A stretch of DNA of 64,000 nt from Oscillospiraceae bacterium. Its GTDB lineage: Bacteria; Bacillota; Clostridia; Oscillospirales; CAG-272. Under the pieces are notes generated by a model, which ran no database searches, was not told the DNA's origin, and saw nothing but the letters and a program-made list of their open reading frames with translations. The DNA lies in assembly GCA_015064885.1 (NCBI GenBank), contig SVRJ01000004.1:1-64000 (forward strand), in the 5' to 3' direction. The position numbers were made by a program, and so were the translations under genes. Shown in pieces: positions 48,749 through 59,536 of this stretch; position 1 is the first letter of the stretch; each line of letters starts with the position of its first letter.

Positions 48749-49372
48749 TCATCTTCCGAAAAATTTTTCACCGTAATCGTTATATTGCATTTCATTATCT
48801 ACGGTCTCTTTTATACCGAAATGGCGGAAGAAATCCCGCGTATCCTGATTTGCGTGAAGCGCGCACATGGGGGTACCGTTTTTTGAAACAACGATATACC
48901 TTACCTTTGTCACCTTGCCGTTAGATATAACGTTTTGTACGAGAGCTCCTACAGAGCTTACAGAATATTTTCTTGTTTTTTTGAATATCCTCACCTCTAT
49001 CGTGTCGCCACCGTCCCATATCATATAAGAATTATACATAGCAAAGACAGATAAGGTCAGCCAAACGACACCGAGTAAACAAGGACCGCAGACGGGCAGC
49101 AGCATTATCCATGCTCCCGGCTTCATTTCGGTCACCGAAAAAACCGCAATTATGATCCATATAAGGCCTACTATACAAAAAGCAAACACTCCGAGAAGCG
49201 GGATCCTTCCCCACGGAGAGGTCGACATATGTAAATAATACTTTTTATTCGGATACGCCGGATAGAGGCTTGCATAATCGACCACGAGGGTCTTGTTGCA
49301 GTACGGGCATTTTTCTTCATCCGGGCGGATCTGTTCTCCGCAGTGCTTGCAGCTTATCATTCTTTCTTTCAT
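48749..49372 (-). CDS. Zinc-ribbon membrane protein of unknown function
   Basis: 207 aa; ISCKHCGEQIRPDEEKCPYCNK and two hydrophobic segments. Confidence 0.8.
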   Translation of the reverse strand: MKERMISCKHCGEQIRPDEEKCPYCNKTLVVDYASLYPAYPNKKYYLHMSTSPWGRIPLLGVFAFCIVGLIWIIIAVFSVTEMKPGAWIMLLPVCGPCLLGVVWLTLSVFAMYNSYMIWDGGDTIEVRIFKKTRKYSVSSVGALVQNVISNGKVTKVRYIVVSKNGTPMCALHANQDTRDFFRHFGIKETVDNEMQYNDYGEKFFGR

Positions 49373-49551
49373 CGGGTTTCTCCTTTCACGGGTTACGATT
49401 CAATTATATCATATTTGTTTTCGCTTGTCAATAGAAATACGTTTAGAAAAGAGAATTTTGGAATTCATCAGCTTATTTTGCAATATAAAAATCACCTGCG
49501 GTGAGGTGATTTTTATATTTTGACGATTGGTTTTAAAGATTGCTGCAGACG

Positions 49552-49758
49552 TCATTCATCCCATGGTGAGAAAAGTTGACATCCCGATTTTCTGTAACGT
49601 ATTATAAGGTTTTCAAGGTCCTCTCTCGACGCTCCGAATTTTTTCCCGAGACAATCTATACAAAGTCTCACCTCGGTATCTCTCCCGATAAGCTTTTCAC
49701 AGAGACCTTCCTCATCCGGGTGCATAAGAGCACCGCATTTTTGACACGGTGTTTTCAT
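49552..49758 (-). CDS. Small cysteine-rich protein of unknown function
   Basis: Likely start MKTPCQKCGALMHPDEEGLCEKL...VRLCIDCLGKKFG at 49758. Confidence 0.6.
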   Translation of the reverse strand: MKTPCQKCGALMHPDEEGLCEKLIGRDTEVRLCIDCLGKKFGASREDLENLIIRYRKSGCQLFSPWDE

Positions 49759-49763
49759 GAATA

Positions 49764-50912
49764 TCAAAGCGTAACGAGTTTTGCGCGGAAGATGCGGCAT
49801 GAGTGAGCCTTTACTCTTATTCTCATATCGTCACGGCGGATACCAAAGTGCTCTGTTTCACCTATTCTGTCCTCGGTAAGAAGTATCTCGGTAAGATCAA
49901 CACCTACCCCGGAATGATACTGAATACCGAGATCCGGGAACGGCATTTCAAGAGTTCTGTCTGCGTCCTTGAGGTTAAAGAATGCAAGCGCAAACTCGCC
50001 GTTTTCAAGGAAGCGTATCATTATCGGATAATCCTTGGTAGTTCCGTTTGCCTGATACAGAGGACGGCATTCAAGATCCTGATTTATTGCGATAAGGTGC
50101 TTATTCAAAAGGAGCTTTTTACATCCGTCATCAACGTCACGAATATCGCACCCCATCATAAGAGGAGCTCCCGAGAAGCACCAAAAGGCAAACTGTGTAG
50201 CATATTCGTCAAAGGTACAGCTGCTCTCTCTGGAGACATGTCCTTTTCCGTACATACCTACCGTGAGCATATCTATATCGTTAAAGCATCCCGGTGAGTT
50301 CGCATTCATATTGTCTATCTGAAGACGGATTATGTTTGCAAAAGACTCGTACGTATCTATAATATCACCTGTAGAGCGGTACATATGAGCGCCTATGCTT
50401 CTCATCCAGTTCCACGGTTCTCCCTTTCCCCAGTTGCAGGCGGAAAAAAGTATGTCTCGGCCGGTTGATTTGAGAGCCATACTCATGGTAAGGTATCTGT
50501 TCTTATTATTGGCATAGTTCGGAAAATTGCAGTAATCATATTTAAGAAAATCTATTCCTATCCTTGCAAAGAGGCGTGCGTCCTGATACTCATGATCGTA
50601 GCTTGACGGGAAGCCCTGGCAGGTTCTCACTCCCGCACAGGAATACATTCCGAATTTAAGTCCCTTGGAATGTATATAGTCAGCGACGTACTTCATTCCG
50701 TGAGGAAACTTTTCAGGATCTGTAACAAGGTCACCGTTCTCGTCTCTGTCCATAAGCAACCAGCAGTCATCAATAACGATATATTCGTATCCGGCGTCCT
50801 TATATCCCTGCTCAACTATAGTGTCCACAGTTTCAAGTATCATCTTCTCATTTATATCCGCACCGAAGGTGTTCCAAGTATTCCAACCCATAGGAGGTGT
50901 TCTTGCTATCAT
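49764..50912 (-). CDS. GH27 alpha-galactosidase-like glycoside hydrolase
   Basis: MIARTPPMGWNTWNTFGADINEKMILETVDTIVEQGYKDAGYEYIVIDDCW; FLKYDYCN nucleophile region; start at 50912. Confidence 0.93.
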   Translation of the reverse strand: MIARTPPMGWNTWNTFGADINEKMILETVDTIVEQGYKDAGYEYIVIDDCWLLMDRDENGDLVTDPEKFPHGMKYVADYIHSKGLKFGMYSCAGVRTCQGFPSSYDHEYQDARLFARIGIDFLKYDYCNFPNYANNKNRYLTMSMALKSTGRDILFSACNWGKGEPWNWMRSIGAHMYRSTGDIIDTYESFANIIRLQIDNMNANSPGCFNDIDMLTVGMYGKGHVSRESSCTFDEYATQFAFWCFSGAPLMMGCDIRDVDDGCKKLLLNKHLIAINQDLECRPLYQANGTTKDYPIMIRFLENGEFALAFFNLKDADRTLEMPFPDLGIQYHSGVGVDLTEILLTEDRIGETEHFGIRRDDMRIRVKAHSCRIFRAKLVTL

Positions 50913-51023
50913 AATATTTCTTCCTTTCTTTACGGCTTTCCACCGCATTTATTACATTATAGCACAAAAAAAGACGGGTGTCAATAACAGTTTGAAAAAT
51001 CCCGTCTTTTTTATATTTGATTT

Positions 51024-52328
51024 TCAGGTCTTTATTTTAGCAAAGGACATATCTACGTCTTTCTTCTTCCAGCCGAGTCCGAGGTAATCATTCTCCTCCC
51101 ACGCCTGCCTTGCTTTTTCCAGAGCTTTATCTGTAGGCTTCCAAGGAGAAAGAGTTCTCGGGGGCATACCCGAGTCGTCCTCGCCCTCTTTTCTGAAGAC
51201 CGTCCATCTGTCGTTTTCGTACTTTTTTCTCTCCTCCTCATTTGAGAAGTCGGGAACGTCGTACGTTCTTCCGCCCTCACATGCAGATCTCCACGCGAGC
51301 ATACCTATAGCTGACATCGCACAAGCTCTGTAAACGTTAAGCCATGGCTGCTCATTTTTTCTTATCGCCTCAGCAAAGTAGTACATTACCCAGAAGTCGC
51401 CTCCACCGTGTCCCGCAGCCGACGCAAGGTCCGCGTGCTCGGGCCAATCGGGAGAATACGTACGTGTTTTCGGCATTTCCCCTCTGTTAAAGTCCTCATG
51501 CCACACCGTCATGGAATCTGCATTTCTATCCGTCTCGCAAGCTCCCATTGTGCAATGCAGTCTCGTGGAGCGAGAGGTGTTCCGAAAGGCTCCCTGCATG
51601 GTTCTGACGACCGCGCCGTTATCCATCTGGCATACGATGATACCGCCCGGGTCCTGCATACGGAGCTCGTCTCCTCTGAAGGACTGATCCTTTATCTTGG
51701 GCACAAATCCGTTTACCTTTACCGGCATTGTATTTGTTATATACATTATGGGTGCTATAGCGTGTGTGGAATAATATGTTGAGGGTATCTGATTGCGCCA
51801 ATGGTATTCGCCGGGTGCGATATCATAGGAGTACTTGCCTGTTATGGGATGTGCGTATTCGCCTTCCCCGTAAAGAAGCTCACCGAGCTCTCCCAAATCG
51901 TAAAGACGCTTCATCTCCATGCGGTTCTTTGTAAACGGGTAATTCTCCGCGATCATATAGATCATACCGGTCTCCTCGACAGCACGGCACAGCTCAACGC
52001 CCTCTGCGAGAGTTCCCATCGCGATGCACTCGGACATAACGTGTTTTCCCGCCTTCATTGCTTTTATAGCAAATTCGGCATGCTCGTGAAAGAAATTTGC
52101 AAGTATTACCGCATCGATATCGCTTTTCAGCATTTCATCATAGTCGGTAAACGTCATAAGAGTACCGTCTTTATCATATTTGCTCTTTATTATTTCAAGC
52201 TTATCCTCTCGTCTGTCGCATACTGCGGCAAGCTCCATTCCCGTACATTCGGGCGGAGTCATAAAGGTCTTGCCTCTTCCGGTTCCGACTACTCCGTATC
52301 TTATCTTTCTCATAAACAAGTCCTCCAT
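51024..52328 (-). CDS. Gfo/Idh/MocA-family protein, possibly GH109-like
   Basis: RYGVVGTGRGKTFM, HVMSECIAMGTL; 'GHGGGDFWVMYYFAEAIRKNEQPWLNVYRACAMSAIGMLAWRSACEGG' resembles the GH109 C-terminal region. Confidence 0.8.
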   Translation of the reverse strand: MEDLFMRKIRYGVVGTGRGKTFMTPPECTGMELAAVCDRREDKLEIIKSKYDKDGTLMTFTDYDEMLKSDIDAVILANFFHEHAEFAIKAMKAGKHVMSECIAMGTLAEGVELCRAVEETGMIYMIAENYPFTKNRMEMKRLYDLGELGELLYGEGEYAHPITGKYSYDIAPGEYHWRNQIPSTYYSTHAIAPIMYITNTMPVKVNGFVPKIKDQSFRGDELRMQDPGGIIVCQMDNGAVVRTMQGAFRNTSRSTRLHCTMGACETDRNADSMTVWHEDFNRGEMPKTRTYSPDWPEHADLASAAGHGGGDFWVMYYFAEAIRKNEQPWLNVYRACAMSAIGMLAWRSACEGGRTYDVPDFSNEEERKKYENDRWTVFRKEGEDDSGMPPRTLSPWKPTDKALEKARQAWEENDYLGLGWKKKDVDMSFAKIKT

Positions 52329-52361
52329 TAATTCTATCTTTGATACCGTCTATGTAGGATA

Positions 52362-53213
52362 TCACTTTGTATAAAAAAGTACTCCGAGTGTATTTGGACC
52401 GCAGTGGCTTGATATTACGCCTCCTGCCTGAGTTATAAGGATCTCCTCAAAATAACCGAGCGCCTCTATCTTTTCTTTCACCAGGTCGATGATCGCCTGC
52501 TCGCATCCCGAGTGAGTAATAAATACTCTTTTACTGTCGGCATTCACCAGCTGCGAGGAAAGATCGTCAACGTAAGCGGAAAGAGCCACCGACATACGTC
52601 CGCGGTACTTTTTGCCTACTCCCATTTTTCCGTCCTTGACTATTATCATGGGATGAAGCTTGAGCGTATTTGCCATAATAGCGGTTATGGCAGTGCATCT
52701 TCCTCCCCTTGCAAGGAAGGTAAGCGTATCTACAACAAAGCTCGCTCTGACCTTTGCTCTGTCGGCATTGATCATGTCGACTATCTCTTCCGCGGTACGC
52801 CCTTCAAAAGCAAGCTCGGCAGCTTTTATCACCTGAAGCCCTATCCCCGTAGAAAGGTTCTCGGAATCTATAACGAATATACGGTCATAATCCTCCTGTG
52901 CACCGAGAATGCGCGGAACGTTACACGTACTGCTCATATGTGAGGATATTCCGAAAAAGATAATATCGTCTCCGTTATCCATAAACGGCTTAAAGACCTC
53001 AAGCGTTTTTTCAAACGTAATGGCTGCGGTCTTCGGGGTGGTTTTGTTTTCGTCAGACCACCTGAATATCTCATCCGGAGTTATTTCGAGACCGTCAAAA
53101 TAGCTTTTTCCGTCGAGAAGAATACAAAGCGGAACTATGGAAATGTCATATTTTTTAATAATGTCTTCACTAAGGTCACACGTACTGTCGGCAATTATTT
53201 TTATTTTTTTCAT
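52362..53213 (-). CDS. DegV family protein
   Basis: 283 aa; IIADSTCDLSEDIIKKYDISIVPLCILLDGKSYFDG; RGGRCTA; GPNTLGVLF. Confidence 0.95.
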   Translation of the reverse strand: MKKIKIIADSTCDLSEDIIKKYDISIVPLCILLDGKSYFDGLEITPDEIFRWSDENKTTPKTAAITFEKTLEVFKPFMDNGDDIIFFGISSHMSSTCNVPRILGAQEDYDRIFVIDSENLSTGIGLQVIKAAELAFEGRTAEEIVDMINADRAKVRASFVVDTLTFLARGGRCTAITAIMANTLKLHPMIIVKDGKMGVGKKYRGRMSVALSAYVDDLSSQLVNADSKRVFITHSGCEQAIIDLVKEKIEALGYFEEILITQAGGVISSHCGPNTLGVLFYTK

Positions 53214-53233
53214 AGCATACCTCTTATATTTTT

Positions 53234-53267
53234 AAAAAAAAGGCTGTTGAAAACAACAGCCTTTTTT
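53234..53267. terminator. Terminator hairpin
   Basis: aaaaaaaggctgttg-aaaa-caacagcctttttt. Confidence 0.85.
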
Positions 53268-53278
53268 AATCCTTGGAA

Positions 53279-54472
53279 TTATTCTGTTGTATAATTATCA
53301 AAATATCCCTGAATATGAACGATAGGTGTTCCCTTGTCTCCCGAACCGGACGTAAGGTCACAGAGTGAACCGATAAGGTCTGTAAGGCGTCTGGGTGTAG
53401 TTCCTTCGGATACCATCTGACCTACAAGGTTACCATCCTTCTGAGTTATCTTCTCCTTGATAGCCTCCTTGAGCGCATCGCCCGAAAGATCTGCAAAATC
53501 ATTGTCTGCAAGATATTTGAGCTTCAACTCGTTGGGAGTTCCTTCGAGACCTGCCGTATATGCGGGAGAAACTACCGGGTCAGCAAGCTCCCAGATCTTA
53601 CCGATGGGATCCTTGAATGCACCGTCTCCGTACACCATTACCTCAACGAGCTTGCCTGTTGCCTCGAAAAGTCTTCTCTGTATGTCCTCAACGAGGGGCT
53701 GGCAATCTCTCGGGAAAAGCTTCACCTGATTTTCGGTAGCCTTATTGGATCCGAGAAGTCCGTAATCCTTGTTATAGCCGCTTCCGTTAACGGGAGCATT
53801 GAGGATCTCATCAAGTCCGAATACGCGTTCTGCACCTGCAGCCTTGAGAAGGCGCTTTGTACGGAAGCGAGTGTGTATATCGCAGTTTATTACGTTCTTT
53901 GTATAATTGAGAACGGCTCTGGGATCGTTAGCGAAAACTATCTCAGCCTCTGCTCCGCAATCACGGATAAGGCCCTCGTAATATTCAACGTAATCAACTC
54001 CGGTGAAAGGATGCTTTTCGTATCCGAAGAGCTCGCGGTACTTTGCGAGGTCAAGAACGTCACGGTAAGGATCCACTCCCTTTTCATCCATTGCATCTAT
54101 GCTTATAAGGTGGTTTCCTACCTCGTCGGATGGATATGAGAGCATAAGTACCACTTTTTTAGCGCCCTTTGCTATTCCGCGAAGGCATATAGCAAAACGG
54201 TTTCGGCTGAGTATCGGGAAGACAACGCCTACAGTTTCACCGCCGAGCTTTTCTTTGACGTCTGCAGCTATATCTTCAACTGTAGCGTAGTTTCCCTGTG
54301 CGCGGGCCACTATAGCCTCTGTCATAGCAACGATATCGCGGTTGCGGATCTCATAGCCTTCCTCTTTGGAAGCATCGAGAATAGAATCGGTAACGATCTG
54401 TGCAAGATCATCGCCGTTTCTGATTATAGGCGCACGAACGCCTCTTGATATGGTACCTACCATACGACTCAT
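53279..54472 (-). CDS. Coenzyme F420:L-glutamate ligase (CofE)-like protein
   Basis: 397 aa; [19 protein letters not shown]..., [42 protein letters not shown]. Confidence 0.8.
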   Translation of the reverse strand: MSRMVGTISRGVRAPIIRNGDDLAQIVTDSILDASKEEGYEIRNRDIVAMTEAIVARAQGNYATVEDIAADVKEKLGGETVGVVFPILSRNRFAICLRGIAKGAKKVVLMLSYPSDEVGNHLISIDAMDEKGVDPYRDVLDLAKYRELFGYEKHPFTGVDYVEYYEGLIRDCGAEAEIVFANDPRAVLNYTKNVINCDIHTRFRTKRLLKAAGAERVFGLDEILNAPVNGSGYNKDYGLLGSNKATENQVKLFPRDCQPLVEDIQRRLFEATGKLVEVMVYGDGAFKDPIGKIWELADPVVSPAYTAGLEGTPNELKLKYLADNDFADLSGDALKEAIKEKITQKDGNLVGQMVSEGTTPRRLTDLIGSLCDLTSGSGDKGTPIVHIQGYFDNYTTE

Positions 54473-54654
54473 TATAAACCACTCCTTTAATTAACTCACG
54501 TGTTCTGTGATGGGTTTGAATTTTTTTGCACAATATAGTATACCATAAAATCTTCAAAAAGTAAAGAACAATTTTAACAAAAAACTCCCTCTTGATTTTT
54601 TTTTACAAATAGTTAATCTTTTCGACGCAAGAAAAACGGTATACGCGTTTATTT

Positions 54655-55338
54655 TCAGAGTCTGAGCGTTTTGAGATAGGCTTTATGCTCTTCAGTAATT
54701 CTGAAGCTTTCGCATGCTTTTCTTATGCTCATACCATGAACGAATGGTGGGAGACGCCTCTGCTCTATATATTTCACTGCGCTTTCATACTGAAGAGCAA
54801 GTGCCGTGGCAAAGAACCACGCTGTCATCATATTGACGTAGTATTCATCGCTTATTATTCGTGCGCATCTGAGAAGGTACTCCTCCTTAAAATCCTCCCC
54901 GTCAAGGAAATGGAGCATAAGCATCTCTTCTCCGAATCTCACCGTATAAGGGTGTACAGATGCTATCCACCCGTCAATAAGGGGCAACAGCTTCTCCTTG
55001 TTTTTTGCAAAGCATTTCGGGCGCAGGCCGTCGCACGTCGCCCAGTTATCCACATGCGGAAGGAATCTCTCGATCTCGGTTATACATCTGTCAAAGTCAT
55101 TTATCTCCGAGATCAGAAATGCGTGCAGATTATTCTCGTCATAATATTCGTGCGGAAGCTCGCGAAGAAAGCTTTCATCTATTCCTTCTTTTTTCATTTT
55201 TCTTGCAAGCGCTCTGAGAGACGGTACTCTGACACCGATCATTCTCTCAAGACTAACGGTCGGAACAAGCCTTGACTGAAATTCTCTGTATTCAGCGTCT
55301 TGCATATTTATCAGTTGTTCATATATAATGCTTTTCAT
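54655..55338 (-). CDS. DNA alkylation repair (AlkD-like HEAT) protein
   Basis: 227 aa; IGVRVPSLRALARKMKKEG, VDNWATCDGLRPK. Confidence 0.9.
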   Translation of the reverse strand: MKSIIYEQLINMQDAEYREFQSRLVPTVSLERMIGVRVPSLRALARKMKKEGIDESFLRELPHEYYDENNLHAFLISEINDFDRCITEIERFLPHVDNWATCDGLRPKCFAKNKEKLLPLIDGWIASVHPYTVRFGEEMLMLHFLDGEDFKEEYLLRCARIISDEYYVNMMTAWFFATALALQYESAVKYIEQRRLPPFVHGMSIRKACESFRITEEHKAYLKTLRL

Positions 55339-55446
55339 ATAAACACTCCGTTTTTTACTCTGTTATTATAATAACACAGACAGGATAAAAAGTCAAGCCG
55401 CTTTGAAAATATTTATATAGTAAAGTGCAAAAAAGCACTTTGGATA

Positions 55447-55475
55447 TTGACATTGCAAAATATAAATGCTATAAT
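55447..55475 (+). promoter_or_regulatory. Promoter TTGACA-N17-TATAAT
   Basis: Direct reading, upstream of 55516. Confidence 0.85.
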
Positions 55476-55515
55476 TAATATATAAAATTATATACCGAAG
55501 GTAAGGATAAGCAAG

Positions 55516-57105
55516 ATGACACTTTTAAGCTCTCCTTTTGATTCTGTAGCTCACTCTCTTGCGCTGACTTTAAAGTACGCAAAGGAAACGGGAGAAAAGG
55601 AAATATGTATTCCCAAAGGGACCTATCACGTCTATGCGAGCGAGGCTTCCGCTCCGCCGATCTGCGTCGCAAATCACGGCCATAACGGATTTAAAGCCAC
55701 CGCTCTTTCAATAGAGGCTATGAACGATATCACGGTAGACGGATCGGGAAGTGAGTTTATTCTCCACGGGCCTATGGACTTTGCGATAATAAGCAGATCA
55801 AGGAACGTAACCGTCAAAAATCTTACTGTCAGATGTGCCGACACATGCAATTTTCAAGGAAAGGTCACAGAAAGCACAGAGGAATATGTTAAAATAAAAC
55901 TCGATGAACATCCCGAGCTTCATTTCTTCGGTGATACGCTATTTCAGAAATTCAGCGACAACCAATACGAGGCTATGGGTAGAACTCTCGATTACGTCAC
56001 AGAGACTATGGAGCTTCGCAGAGGCACGGGAGACGAAAATTTCGGAACGTCGATAAACAAGCTGAAAAAGGCACTTGACGGTGACGTTCTAACGATATAC
56101 GGAGCAAAAAACATTCCTCCGGTAGGTGATACCATAGTCTTTACTATGTCGAGAAGGTGCAATCAGGCTTTTCTCGTATCACATTCTGAAAACGTGGTCC
56201 TCGAGAATATAATAGTGAATACCTGCTGGGGAATGGCTTTTATCGCACAAAAATCCAAGGACGTGACGGTACGCTCATGTACGGTAACTCCGGACGCGGG
56301 CAGATACTGGTCTGCAGGTCAGGACGCGACTCATTTCGTAAACTGCCGCGGAAGAGTCATAATAGAGGACAGTCTGTTTGAAAATCAACTTGACGACGCC
56401 GTCAATCTTCACGGAATATATACCGTCATTGCCAAGAAGGCTTCCGATTCAATACTCGTTCGCTACGGACATTTTCAGGCAAGGGGTATAGACATATATT
56501 CGGTCGGTGACAAAATTCAGATACTCGACAGAGAAAGTCAGCAGCCGAAGGCTTTTGCAAGAGTAAAATCTGTCGACGTTCTAAGCGCGGAATACACATC
56601 TCTGGAGTTATCTGATATCGATGGAGAGATATGCGAAAATATGATAGTCGAAAATCTTTCGGACAAGGCTGACGCGATCATCAGAAACAACGTCATCAGA
56701 AACAACCGCGCACGCGGTATGCTGATTGCTGCCAAGGGACACATAGAGATCGTCGGTAATTATTTTCACAGCGGCGGTGCGGCAATACAGTTTGAGTCAG
56801 ACCCAATGAAATGGCTTGAATGCGGATCTGTAAACGACGTAACGATAAAGAATAATTTCTTCGACGACTGCCGTCACGGTAAATGGAGCCGTGCCGTAAT
56901 CGACATAAACAAGCGAAGAAAGACGGTTGACGGCTTCTACTACCACGGAAGCATAAGAATAACAAACAACCGATTCACACAGACAAGCGTTCCCTGCGTC
57001 TGTGCAGACAACGTCAGGGATCTCGTATTTTCGGATAACGAATACGTATGCGAAACTCCTGTAGTTGCGGCACACGCCTATGTAAACCGAGAAATGTTTG
57101 AATAA
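55516..57105 (+). CDS. Right-handed beta-helix protein, GH110 alpha-1,3-galactosidase-like
   Basis: 529 aa; parallel beta-helix repeats; 'QDATHFVNCRGRVIIEDSLFENQLDDAVNLHGIYTVI' resembles the GH110 core. Confidence 0.72.
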   Translation: MTLLSSPFDSVAHSLALTLKYAKETGEKEICIPKGTYHVYASEASAPPICVANHGHNGFKATALSIEAMNDITVDGSGSEFILHGPMDFAIISRSRNVTVKNLTVRCADTCNFQGKVTESTEEYVKIKLDEHPELHFFGDTLFQKFSDNQYEAMGRTLDYVTETMELRRGTGDENFGTSINKLKKALDGDVLTIYGAKNIPPVGDTIVFTMSRRCNQAFLVSHSENVVLENIIVNTCWGMAFIAQKSKDVTVRSCTVTPDAGRYWSAGQDATHFVNCRGRVIIEDSLFENQLDDAVNLHGIYTVIAKKASDSILVRYGHFQARGIDIYSVGDKIQILDRESQQPKAFARVKSVDVLSAEYTSLELSDIDGEICENMIVENLSDKADAIIRNNVIRNNRARGMLIAAKGHIEIVGNYFHSGGAAIQFESDPMKWLECGSVNDVTIKNNFFDDCRHGKWSRAVIDINKRRKTVDGFYYHGSIRITNNRFTQTSVPCVCADNVRDLVFSDNEYVCETPVVAAHAYVNREMFE

Positions 57106-57130
57106 TACAGACCGCAAAGGAGATAAAACT

Positions 57131-59425
57131 ATGGAAAACAGGCTCAGATATTCATTACCCGCAACCTGTTTTGAGGAAGCACTTCCCCTCGGTAACGGTT
57201 CGGTAGGAGCCATGGTATACGGAAAACCGGGCGTTGAAAAAATATCACTTAATCATGATACGCTCTGGTCGGGAAAGCCGAAAAGAGTAAAAAAGGAAGG
57301 CGCCTATGATGCCTATATAAAAAGTCAGGCACTTGTCCTTTCCGGCAAGGTCGAGGAAGCAGAGGCTCTTATAGAAAAAGAGTTTACGTCCGATTTTTCA
57401 CAAACGTATATGCCTCTCGGAAATCTTTATATCAGATCCGAGTGCGAGGGAGAAATAAGCGATTATTACCGTGAGCTTGACTTTGAAACGGCAGCGGTAA
57501 ACGTAAGATACAAGCAAAACGGAATAGCCTTCAACAGAAAATACATTGTTTCGCATCCCGACAACTGCATTGCGGTATTCCTATCCTCCGACGCACCGTC
57601 AAGCTATACCTTCTCGGCCGACTCTCAGCTAAAAAGTATCACTACGGCATATCAAAACATGCTGTTTTTGACAGGTGAGGCTCCTTCCAATATGCCGGCA
57701 ACAGATTATACGAAAACGTCACCGATCGAATACGACGGAAGCGGTATAAAATTTGCGGCTATAGGCGCTGTAAAAACAAACGGAAGCATTTCGTTTGAGA
57801 GATCCGAGCTTACGGTAAAGGATGCTACCGAAGTTTATTTTACGATGTGTATTGAGACAAGCTTTGTCTCATTCGATTCGCTTCCCGTAAAGGATCATTA
57901 TTATCCTTGCAGATCCCGCGTTGAAAAGCTTTCGGAGGTTCGGTTCTCCGAGATACTCAAGAGGCATACGGAGGATCACTCTTCTCTTTATTCACGTATA
58001 AAAACCGATTTCGGATTCCCTATATCCGATAAAAATACAGATGAACGCTTAAAAGCTGAGGATAAATCGCAGGATCTCGGACTTATTGAGCTGATCTATA
58101 ATTTCGGCCGTTATCTCATCATAGCATCATCGAGAGAAGGTAGTGAGGCAACCAATCTCCAAGGTATTTGGAATGAGATGTTTATTCCTCCGTGGCAAGC
58201 AAATTACACGGTAAACATCAATACCCAAATGAATTACTGGCCTGTGCTTATGTGCAATCTCGCAGGACTTGATATGCCGCTTGTAGATCTGATAAAAAAG
58301 ATAAGCGTCACCGGAATGGATACGGCAAAGGAGTTTTACCGTGCAAACGGCTATTGTGCACATCATAACGTTGACATATGGGGACATTCATCACCGGTAG
58401 GGCTTCAAAGACCGAGAAGCACACAGTGGGCATTCTGGAACATGTCAGCGGGTTGGCTTTGCAGACATCTCTTTGAGCATTATGAATATACACTCGACAA
58501 GGATTTCCTCCGTGATACAGCTTATCCGCTCATGAAGGGTGCGGCAGAATTCTATCTTTCGGTAATGATAAAGGACGGTGAAAACTATATTGTATCTCCT
58601 TCCACATCACCCGAAAACTCATACAAAAATGCAGAAGGAAAACGCCTTGTGCTCGCAAAGCACACTGCAATGACACAGGCTATACTCACCGATCTTTTCA
58701 CATGTATTTCAAAGTCTGCGGATATTCTCGGCATCGATGACGACTTTGTAAAAAAGGTTCGTCAATTGCTTCCTGCCTTCAACACGTATAAAATAGGCTC
58801 GCAAGGACAGCTTCTCGAATACGACGAAGAATATGAGGAGTTCGATATAAAGCACCGTCACACATCACATCTGTACGGTCTTTATCCGGGTGATGAGATC
58901 ACTGTTGAAGGAACGCCGGAGCTTGCCGACGCATGCAGAGTTACTCTTGACCGCAGAGGCGATTTCAGCACGGGATGGGCTATGGGCTGGCGCGTATGCT
59001 TTTGGGCAAAGCTGAAGGATGGAAACAGAGCTCTCAATATCCTAAATAATCAGCTGAGATTCACAGATCCAAAAAACAGAAGCACTTGGAAAGGCGGCGG
59101 AAGCTTCCTCAATCTCTTCTGTGCGCATCCTCCATTCCAGATAGACGGAAATTTCGGTGTTTGCGCGGGAATAACGCTCATGCTTCTTCAATGTGAGGAC
59201 AGCAAGATACGGATCCTGCCTGCTCTTCCGGACAAATTCACCGACGGAAGCATAAGTGGGCTTAAGGCAAAGGGTAATATCACTGTGGATATTGAGTGGA
59301 AGAATAAAAAGGCTTCACGTGTTACTCTTGAAAGTCCATACACGCAGAAGGTTACGCTCGACGTACAGGGCAAAGAAATAAAAGCTCTGCTCTTTGCTAA
59401 CGAAAAGCTTGTGTTGGAGTTTTAA
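57131..59425 (+). CDS. GH95 alpha-L-fucosidase-like glycoside hydrolase
   Basis: MENRLRYSLPATCFEEALPLGNGSVGAMVYGKPGVEKISLNHDTLWSGKPKR; NLQGIWNE, NINTQMNYWP, DGNFGVCAGI. Confidence 0.93.
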   Translation: MENRLRYSLPATCFEEALPLGNGSVGAMVYGKPGVEKISLNHDTLWSGKPKRVKKEGAYDAYIKSQALVLSGKVEEAEALIEKEFTSDFSQTYMPLGNLYIRSECEGEISDYYRELDFETAAVNVRYKQNGIAFNRKYIVSHPDNCIAVFLSSDAPSSYTFSADSQLKSITTAYQNMLFLTGEAPSNMPATDYTKTSPIEYDGSGIKFAAIGAVKTNGSISFERSELTVKDATEVYFTMCIETSFVSFDSLPVKDHYYPCRSRVEKLSEVRFSEILKRHTEDHSSLYSRIKTDFGFPISDKNTDERLKAEDKSQDLGLIELIYNFGRYLIIASSREGSEATNLQGIWNEMFIPPWQANYTVNINTQMNYWPVLMCNLAGLDMPLVDLIKKISVTGMDTAKEFYRANGYCAHHNVDIWGHSSPVGLQRPRSTQWAFWNMSAGWLCRHLFEHYEYTLDKDFLRDTAYPLMKGAAEFYLSVMIKDGENYIVSPSTSPENSYKNAEGKRLVLAKHTAMTQAILTDLFTCISKSADILGIDDDFVKKVRQLLPAFNTYKIGSQGQLLEYDEEYEEFDIKHRHTSHLYGLYPGDEITVEGTPELADACRVTLDRRGDFSTGWAMGWRVCFWAKLKDGNRALNILNNQLRFTDPKNRSTWKGGGSFLNLFCAHPPFQIDGNFGVCAGITLMLLQCEDSKIRILPALPDKFTDGSISGLKAKGNITVDIEWKNKKASRVTLESPYTQKVTLDVQGKEIKALLFANEKLVLEF

Positions 59426-59536
59426 CAGTCATAGATGTTTTAAAAAATAAATTCGCCTTCATAACTAGGTAGTTTGAAATGGCACGTGCTCTCCACACTT
59501 ACATCATTACAGAAAATACTATAACGGAGAAATAAG

